Shown: one piece after another, positions 56,650 to 64,000 of the stretch
Layout of the letters: each line of letters opens with the position of its first letter
Position numbering within the stretch: the first letter of the stretch is position 1
Assembly (NCBI GenBank): GCA_003255025.1
Contig: QANY01003970.1
Location: 744,001-808,000 of the forward strand
Origin: Datisca glomerata
Lineage: Eukaryota > Streptophyta > Magnoliopsida > Cucurbitales > Datiscaceae
Direction: 5' to 3'
Length of the DNA: 64,000 nt
Position numbers and translations under genes: made by a program
Notes under the pieces: generated by a model
What the model was told of the DNA's origin: nothing
Seen by the model: the letters and a program-made list of their open reading frames with translations, nothing else
Databases searched by the model: none

Positions 56650-59590
56650 TAGAATAAATCCTAACACAATAACGTCTAATTTACAACACGAAGATTAAAG
56701 AATTTCTCAAAGTACCCAACTTTCATTTCTAAAACCTCTAGTCTATTATCTAATAATCATTTTCATTGCTGAAAATGGTTAGCACATACTCATGATTTTA
56801 TTATTTTAACGTGGTGATATTATTATTTTATTAACATGAAACTTTAATTTCTAAATATCTTATTACTTAGAGTACTATTCTTTGGAGATATCACTTGATC
56901 CTCAAATTATTTTCATGGTTCGTTGAAGTATCAGCAGAATGATCCTTTTTTTTATACTCTTTGTTGGCCAAATTCAATTATATTTTCTTGAGTCAAACTA
57001 TGCACATTTCTCTTTCCCATTCATTTAGGGAAAAAGAAAATAAAAAAAAGTTGTGAGATCATTTGAAAACATGGTAAAAAGAAGTGAAAATTACACCGAC
57101 ACCCCTTGTAATTTATTTAAATTACATAGACTTTTCATGTACTCTACATTCTGCTCTACATTCTATATCAAATAGGTCAAATTCTTTAATGAAAAATTCT
57201 TACGGGAGTTAAATGAACAATGAAATATCCAAAAACATCACTATCGTTGTTTAAAGCCAAAATTTAATCCAAAGATAATTTAATTAAGCAACTCAATCCG
57301 CAATTATACCAAGATTGAATTAAGTTATGAGTAGAATGCGCTGTGATTCAATATAATTTATTTTAAACATGGATAGGGGTATTTTAGGAGATTTACAGTG
57401 TCCATTTAACTACTGTTAACATTTTTCGTTAAGGAATAACACATATTTGTTATAGATTGTGAACTACAAGGGAGATTTATATAAATTTTTAAAATAGAGG
57501 GTATGTCTGTGTAATTTAGACAAACTTTCAAGGAAGTCTATGTAACTTTTCCTGTAAAGAAACTTATCAGATAAGTTGACTCAAATAATTACACTTAATT
57601 TATACACAAAACGTTGTGGGTTCGAATCATCCTATATATTTTTCAATTATATATGCAAATTTTATTGTAGATGTGAGCATTATTTTACCAAACTGAAGTA
57701 AATCTAACCGAACTTAAAATGATTGGTTCAATCGATTTAGTTCGGTTTGTAAAAATAAAATAACTAAAGTTTCAGGTTAGTTCAAAATTTTGACAGCTTT
57801 TGAACCGAACCAAACTTAAGTTTACTATATTTTTTTATAATATAATTTCATATGGGATTGAACCAAAACTTTAAGTTTCTATTATTTTTTTAGTTTCCGT
57901 GATGTGTTTTTTAGTTTTGAAGTTGTAACTTGAAACCATAACTATGTAAATCAAAACTTTTGGTATCAGTTCATTTCATTTTCAACTAAACGTTCAGTTT
58001 GGTTTGGTTCGATTTAATTTTTACTAAAAAAAAGTCCAACTGAACCGTGAACTCATACTTTATTGAAAAAACAAAAACAACATTATTGATATTAACAAAA
58101 ATTACATAATATTTCGTGATATTTTTGTCAAAACATAATAATTCATGATGACTCGTGTAAAAAACGATCTTATTCATTTATATAATACGAGTTTTAATGT
58201 GCTCAAGAACAAAATATGTGATTAAATTGAAAAACTGAATAAAATTGGAAAGTTTCGCATGTGGGTTATCTCCTGATTCAATCCGTTGACGAGATCACAT
58301 TCAATAGAGGAGGCCATATAAATCCTTATTTTCTCACATAAATTAGTCAATTTAGCGTGCCTCATGCATCTCTTAATTAAATATTTTTTGAAAAAAGCAT
58401 TTCTATTAAAAATCTTTTTTTTTGTCTAGAATCTTACAATAAATAATCTTGAATTAACTAAGATGAAACTCTAAGGACACTTGGATTATATTTTACTTCT
58501 CAAGGGACATATGCTAGACTCGTGCTCGTTACTCAATAATTGGCTATATACCAAGGTAGACAAATTACAGTATTCTTACAACTAGATGCCAACTAGATCA
58601 AAATTCTATTATGTCCTGTAAGATAAATTTGTGCACCATAAAAAAAGTAAAATTATTAAATTATGTTCGAACTGTGCTTAAATTATTACTATTTTTCATT
58701 ATTGTATACTTTGAAAAAATGATACAATTTTCAGTATTGTACGTAAATTCATGAAAAATGTATGATATGTCCCAACAATAACTTCAATGTATTTTGTACG
58801 TACCATCCTTTCCTAAGAGTCTAATCTTCCTCATCTTCTTAGTCCAATGATATAATGATAAATTCTTAGGTTAAGATGAATTTATAAATTTGAATTAGTT
58901 CTTTTACAATCCGTAATGCTCAGGCCGATAAATTTTTGGTAATGAACCTAATTCGTGGATAATTAATATTTTACAAAATTGTAGTATATAACTTATTTTA
59001 AAAATTTACATGCAAAAATGACTCTTATATTTTTAATATATAAAAATGATCATTTATAAGATTTGACGTGGTTAGTTTCTTTTAGAAATAATAAGGGCAT
59101 TTTTCATATTTGATATTTCACTCATTATATAATATTAATTAAATGACTATATTTGCATCCACTATTTTCAAAGATTATTTTTTTTATAATAGAGTTATTC
59201 TTATCAAAGATAAAAAAATATATCAAATATCAAAATATTAACACAAATCCTTAATAATCAAAATATATAAATCAACGATAACAGTAAAAAAAACTTATAG
59301 AATGAACATAGAGCATAAGATAAAATTATCATCTTGATTCATTCGAAATACTTTCATCATCCTAAAAACTCGTTCAAAAACTTTTTCAAAATCATAATCT
59401 AATAATTTTATTTTAAAAATATTTGTACACTTAAATAAGCCGGAGAAAAGGTGTGAGAAGGACATCTACCATTATGGCATCGTAGCCGGTCACTTCAACA
59501 GAAACGGGGCAAACCAGAAGTGGACCCAAACCAACAACTATATTAAAATGCCGAACTTTGGTGGTCTCAGAAAGTGACCCACTAGCTTTC
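56650..59590. other. AT-rich intergenic region with old repeat traces
   Basis: No supported gene. 57680-58030 contains scattered 'accgaac' and 'ggttcggttt' motifs resembling the MITE at 63450-63840. 57090-57160 has 'cgacaccccttgtaattta'-type sequence recalling the repeat at 61722. These are weak, eroded similarities. Confidence 0.4.
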
Positions 59591-59595
59591 TCCAC

Positions 59596-59690
59596 TATAT
59601 ATTAATCAACAAGTCTCCTGATTCTCTCTGGTAATCCCGTATAATCCCACATCAATGACTTTCTCGTGAGGACGAAGAACCCAAAGAGCA

Positions 59691-59745
<55 letters not shown>

Positions 59746-59792
59746 TTAGGCGACTGAATAGAGCTTTCTCTCTCTGTCTTCTACTGCGTCAG
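59596..59792 (+). promoter_or_regulatory. Core promoter and non-coding first exon of the SEC14-like gene
   Basis: A TATA-like TATATATT at 59596-59603 is followed by a leader with a long CT repeat. The first exon probably ends at 59792 (GCGTCAG/gtacct). A 1011-nt leader intron (59793-60803) ends ATTGGCAG. Long leader introns and CT-rich leaders are common in constitutively expressed plant genes. The transcription start is not determined. Confidence 0.6.
59694..59743 (+). repeat. (CT)25 microsatellite in the SEC14-like leader
   Basis: Fifty bases of uninterrupted CT lie in the predicted 5' untranslated exon. It is likely length-polymorphic. GAGA/CT tracts near plant transcription starts can bind BPC-type GAGA factors, but this is a family-level possibility only. 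Confidence 0.95.
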
Positions 59793-60808
59793 GTACCTTA
59801 GCTGATATCTTCTTTTTCTACACCCTGATACTGCTATCGTTGGAAGTTGACTTTTGTTTACCATTTCTGTTCTATCTTCTTGATGCATTGCTTTAATTTC
59901 TGAATCTGGACTAGATCATGTGTGGTAGTTTGTCCTCCCTTGGTTGATTTTCCTTTTTATTGGGAATATTTTGTTGACTCTACAGGTTGTGAGTTAGCCA
60001 TTGTTATGATATTATCTTCGTTTGATCTTTAATTTTCAGTTACCGAACTGGATTAGCTCCGATCTACTGTGTAATTGATGATTATCTTCCCACCCTTTTG
60101 ATTTTTTCTTTTTATTTGGTCAAAATTGGTGCTGATAGTTGATCATGGGAGCTGCTAAAAACATATAAAGAGTCTAAACAAATTGATAGTTCTCTCTTTT
60201 CTTTTTCCCGTCTCAGTTTTTTTGGTTCACTTCTAAGTACCCAATTTAGGTCAACGGCAGCATAACTGGATTATTGGGATGAAATCCCATTCTTATGTAA
60301 TTTTGTGACCAACAATTGATAAATGCTAAAGATGGATCGTCTCTCATAAAAAGTTTGTGCAAATTTGTTCAATACTACAATTGAATCTTCTGAATCAAAC
60401 ACTAATAAACTGTAAAGCCTTGGGGGAGAAAAGGTTGGTCAAACCAGATCTTCAATCAGCTCTGCAACAACTAGATCACTTCACAGGGGTACGTGGGACA
60501 ATGAATTGCTCTATAAACAGTATCATTTCGTGATTTGTTGCTTATTAGAGAACTAATTGAGTGCTGATGGCATTTATTTGTTTCTTCCTTGGTGGAGGCA
60601 AAATGATTAATGATAACAGTATGTCTTACTTAAGTTAAACATTTTTGTAATTTAGCACTACAATTAGCCTTTCAGATACATGAATCTTTTTGGATCTCTA
60701 AACAACTTGTTCATTTCTTTGCTTCTGCTTGAGTGCTCTATACTGTGAGATAGAATTATAACTTGATTGATCCTTTCTCGATGTAATTGATCTGCATTGG
60801 CAGTCAAC

Positions 60809-63258
60809 ATGTTTCGTCTTAGAAGGCAATCTCAGACTCATCAGGAGAATGATCCTATACAAGAAGATTCAAAGGTAATAAGAGCAACATCTTTGGTTTC
60901 TTGAGCCAGAAATCCTTATTATTAATTATGTCTGTAAGCATTGTCTGAGTTTCAAAAAATTTCTCGTGAATTGATTAGAACTAGTTTTCCATCCTTTATT
61001 TCTCTTACTTTTTTGAACAGATCAACGAACTAAGAGATGCTCTTGGACCTCTCACTGGTCGTAGTTCAAAGTACTGCAATGAGGCATGCCTGAGGAGATA
61101 TTTAGTAGCTCGGGATTGGAAAGTTGATAAGGCAAAGAAAATGCTAGAGGAGACTCTCAGGTGGAGGGCTACTTACAAGCCTGAAGAAATCCGTTGGGTA
61201 ATGTTCATTATCTACATGTTTTCCTAAACATTTTTTTATTGATAAACATAAATTGACGCTTTCACTAAACATGTTTTCGTTCTCAGTTCTAATCTTTAGA
61301 GAATGATTTTATTGCCTTGCAACACATTTTTTAAGTCGAGACCAAAGTGATTTATACTCAGATATATCTACTTAAATCATCTTCCTTCTAGATGATATAT
61401 GTTTTTTTGTTGTCACGAAGTTCTGTTTTTGTTCCATATTCATATATGCTCCTTTGTTCGAAGTGCCGAATGCCTTTGGCGTGTTTGCTAACAAGGAAAG
61501 GGAATTGATGGAAAGACAATCATCTCAAAACCGATCCACTCCCATTCCCTTAGCTAAAAGAGTTCCATTTTCCATTTTAAATGCTTAGTAAACACTTGAA
61601 TCGTTTGACATTGGAATCAACTATGGAATGACTCCTATTCCTATAGGTAAACATGCCAAAGTTCATCACGATTCAGAAATATTTAGGTTCTAAATTGCTA
61701 ATGTTCTAATTTGCTTTGAAAGACACGGACACCCTTTCTATTTTGAAAAATGGCATAGACTTCCCTTATTTTAAGATTCCATTGACGAATAAACCCAAAA
61801 TGTTATTTCTTATACTAACGCCGTTAAAATAATTTTTAATTCCATATTTGCCCTTACATTTTCTGGACCATTAGTGTTCTAACCTGAAATTATTTTCAGA
61901 TTCCAAATTGACATCTTCTATTCTTTTAAAACTATTTTCAAAAATCAATTTCAGATTCGAAAACCATTTTCGTTAAAAGGTTAGAGTATTTTTTACTTTC
62001 ATAGAGAAACCAACGGTTTTCTAAGTGTGTGGACCTAAGTGTCATTCTCCAAACCACAATAATTTGGATATCAAGACAAATAGCTATGACAATTTGACGT
62101 CTTTCACCTTTTTACTTGTGCATTCGATTTCAGTGTAGTTAACTGTATTAATTGTATGACCGGGGCATTATAGTCCAATGGTCATGATTGAGGCTTTCAA
62201 GCTCTAGGCTCGGGGTTCAAACCTCAATCAATGTAATTCCCCTCCCCTTGACAAAAATATGTGTACAACTATATTACTTTTACCAATGTGTAGTGGTTTT
62301 TATTCATTCAAGCTTGCATTTGCTAAGAAATCATACTCATTTATGCAGCATGAAGTGGCACATGAAGGCGAGACCGGCAAAGTGTCTCGTGCAAACTTTC
62401 ACGATCGGTCTGGGAGGCCGGTGCTTCTTATGAGGCCAGGGAAACAGGTCTGCCCGACCTTCCTAGTTCTTTTTCCCACTTTCCTAAGGTTATGTTTGGA
62501 TCTTGGAAAATTAGTAAAGAAAGGAAAGTAAAATGTGTAGAATTACATTTCCATTGTTTGGAGTCTTTGGAATATGCAAATGAAAATAGTGATATGAATG
62601 AATTTTTTACTATGTTAACAATTTCCTTCATTTTTTCTCTAATTTCACATATTTTTTCGAGTAATTCTAGACTGATCAAGTTATAAACTAAATTTTAATT
62701 GACCAAGTAATATATCAATCATTTATAAGTTTGATTTTATATCACCTGTTATAATGATTTTGCAAACTAACCTAAACGATTGACACGTCATTTGATCAAT
62801 TAAATTTTAGTTTATAATTTGGTCTATATAGAATTACCCTATTTTTCCTTGTAGTCTTCTGTCATTCATATTTTTCAAGATCCAATCATGGTGTAAGTTT
62901 TTTCTGTAAATAGTCTTCTGTCATTCATATTTTTCAAGATCCAATCATGGTGTAAGGTTTTTCTGTAAATTATATCACTAACTCCTTCCCAAATCCTCTT
63001 GATAAATTTCAGAACACGAACTCGCCTGATGATAATGTCCGTCATCTAGTCTATCTTTTAGAAAATGCAATCCTCAACCTTGGGGAAGGCCAAGAACAAA
63101 TGGCGTGGTTGGTAGACTTCACTGGATTTACATTGAGCACCAACGTCTCTGTCAAAGCCGCCCGTGAGATTATTAACATTTTACAGAACCATTATCCAGA
63201 GCGGCTTGCCGTTGCATTTCTCCACAACCCACCTAGGATATTTCAGGCTTTCTGGAAG
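60809..63258 (+). CDS. SEC14-like CRAL-TRIO phosphatidylinositol-transfer-type protein, 5' four coding exons
   Basis: Coding exons are 60809-60874 (22 codons), 61021-61197 (59), 62349-62447 (33) and 63013-63258 (82). All are in phase 0 with GT-AG introns, giving 196 codons without a stop. The start ATG lies five bases after the leader-intron acceptor. Residues about 23-80 form the CRAL-TRIO N-terminal helical domain ('CLRRYLVARDWKVDKAKKML', 'LRWRATYKPEEIRW'). Exon 4 ('FHDRSGRPVLLMRPG') and exon 5 ('MAWLVDFTGF', 'YPERLAVAFLHNPPRIFQAF') begin the lipid-binding domain. The family binds phosphatidylinositol and other lipids in a hydrophobic pocket and links lipid metabolism to membrane traffic. 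Single-domain plant members have about 300 residues, so the last third (pocket gate and C-terminus) lies beyond the window. The reading frame looks intact and is the only healthy host gene here. Introns 3 and 4 and the one after 63258 carry repeats. The exact paralogue is not determined. Confidence 0.9.
61474..61661. mobile_element. Small MITE-like element in the SEC14-like intron
   Basis: The ends CTTTGGCGTGTTTGC and (inverted) CTTTGGCATGTTTAC match at 13 of 15. The length is 188 bp and it is non-coding. No convincing target duplication was found, so the superfamily is unknown. Confidence 0.45.
61722..61860 (+). repeat. Interspersed repeat, intron copy 1
   Basis: 'gacacggacaccctttctat' ... 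'ccgttaaaataatttttaat' is homologous to 63341-63449 plus 63849-63870 in the later intron. It is an unidentified dispersed family. Confidence 0.6.
62160..62260 (+). mobile_element. Possible tRNA-derived SINE head
   Basis: 'tatagtccaatggtca' resembles a pol III A box, and 'ggggttcaaacctc' about 35 bp later resembles a B box. 'ttccccttgacaaaaa' follows. The arrangement fits a SINE head. The cloverleaf is poor, so it is not a tRNA gene. Its limits are unclear. Confidence 0.35.
62852..62969 (+). repeat. 59-bp perfect tandem duplication in the SEC14-like intron
   Basis: 62852-62910 and 62911-62969 begin 'tagtcttctgtcattcat' and differ at one base. The near-identity shows a recent event. It ends 43 bp before the exon at 63013, so it lies close to the branch-point region. 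Confidence 0.95.
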
Positions 63259-63340
63259 GTTAGCTTTCTTTTGACTCTATAATCTATATTTTACTGAAAA
63301 TTCTATGATCATCAAATAACTTTTTGATGTTAAATTAAGT

Positions 63341-63449
63341 GACACGAACACCTCACCTAATTTGGAAAATGACACGAACTTCACCTAATTTAAGATTTCG
63401 TTGACAAAGAATCCAAAGACGTTTTTTTTCACACTAACATCGTTAAAAT
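63341..63449 (+). repeat. Interspersed repeat, intron copy 2 (split by the MITE)
   Basis: Homologous to 61722-61850. Continues after the MITE at 63849 ('aaattttaatt'). Confidence 0.6.
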
Positions 63450-63840
63450 TAGGGTGTTCAAAACCGAATCGAACTGGCCGAGCCGAAAATGGTCGGTTCG
63501 GTCGGTTCTTTATGTATATTCGGTTTGGGATAATCACCGAACCAAAGTTTTGGTTCAGCTCGGAATTTAGTGGTTTTCGAACCGAACCGAAAACTCCAAA
63601 TTTATATAATTTTTCTATTTTTTTATATAAAATTTCTTATAAAACTGAACCGAACCGAAGCAAAACTTTAATTTTATACTTGTTTTTTCAATAATATAAT
63701 TAAAAAATTATTTAAAAAATTATTTTTAATTAATAATATCTAACCGAATAACCAAACCGAAACTCACGGTTCAATTCAGTTCTTTTAGTATTCACTGTTC
63801 GATTTGGTTCAGTTTTGTCGTCGAACCAGGAACACTCCTA
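63450..63840. mobile_element. hAT-type MITE with perfect 8-bp target duplication
   Basis: Starts TAGGGTGTTC and ends (inverted) TAGGAGTGTTC, 391 bp. It is flanked by gttaaaat on both sides (63442-63449 and 63841-63848). The interior is packed with 'ggttcggttcgg'- and 'accgaaccgaa'-type motifs that can pair across the element. No coding capacity. The 8-bp duplication points to hAT transposase. Confidence 0.85.
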
Positions 63841-63848
63841 GTTAAAAT

Positions 63849-64000
63849 AAATTTTAATTAGAATTGCTGTTAATTTTTTTTTTTAAAATGTATGTTATAG
63901 TCCGAACCATATCTTCTAAACCATATTGTTCGGGTCATAATGCTTTGGGTAAAATGCTAGTCGGATCAGGTCTATATGCTAAGGATCCTCTTGTCTTTTC
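63849..64000 (+). other. Intron of the SEC14-like gene running off the window
   Basis: No further exon with CRAL-TRIO similarity is visible after 63258. The next exon must lie beyond 64000. Confidence 0.6.

Noticed and set aside
57600..57660. Second tRNA-like B box ('gtgggttcgaatcatcc')
   Set aside because: No A box at the right distance and no stem pairing. At most an old SINE fragment.
62160..62240. tRNA gene
   Set aside because: A- and B-box-like sequences are present, but no acceptable cloverleaf or acceptor stem can be drawn. More like a SINE head.
62188..62686. Frames of 64-90 codons overlapping the SEC14-like exon at 62349
   Set aside because: They read through the exon and its intron in the true or shadow frames. 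The spliced model explains the coding part.

Overview
The window looks like a transposon-rich stretch of an angiosperm nuclear genome, probably a eudicot. It is AT-rich, carries plant-type Ty3/gypsy, Ty1/copia, L1-type LINE and hAT-like elements nested in one another, and its one clear host gene has plant-style GT-AG introns. I see no bacterial, organellar or CRISPR features. Almost every recognisable protein is a decayed transposon protein with stops and frameshifts.

Layout: 1-4541 is the 3' part of a Tat-type gypsy element (A, + strand): integrase end, 62-bp tandem repeats, an antisense extra ORF, a G-box-like array and the 3' LTR. 4790-11056 is a decayed L1-type LINE (+). 11057-14265 is the 2.8-kb 5' LTR, primer site and gag start of a Del/Tekay-like gypsy element. 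14268 to about 26410 is a second Tat-type element (C, - strand), interrupted at 16102-23017 by a solo-LTR-like insertion that itself contains a 5.04-kb block (17655-22690). 26990-27722 is a LINE remnant (-). 28600-29500 looks like a promoter and spliced leader of an unidentified transcription unit. 32114-37150 is a second, near-identical copy of the 5.04-kb block. 37899-38243 holds a small unidentified antisense ORF. 40245-41720 is a roughly 20-bp minisatellite abutting a Copia remnant (41725 to about 44570). 45381-54802 is a complete but dead Tat-type element (B, +) with both LTRs, a 1.54-kb hAT-like insertion in pol, hairpin tandem repeats and a spliced antisense ORF. It also contains a short N gap followed by poly-G. 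54803-59590 is mostly non-coding, with one minisatellite. From 59596 to the window end runs the 5' part of a SEC14/CRAL-TRIO gene (+), whose introns hold MITEs and other small repeats.

The most interesting pattern is mechanistic. Three separate places (LINE 6904-7092, Copia 42478-42939, block 17623-22719) carry a copied piece of sequence found elsewhere in this window, flanked by a direct duplication of 27-35 bp of the target. This is the footprint expected of patch-type or templated double-strand-break repair rather than transposition. The second notable point is that two diverged Tat elements keep the same architecture: pol, then hairpin or palindrome tandem repeats, then an antisense ORF with a conserved splice acceptor, then polypurine tract and LTR.

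All calls come from reading the sequence by eye. No database search was run, so family names rest on motif recognition, and identities are visual estimates.
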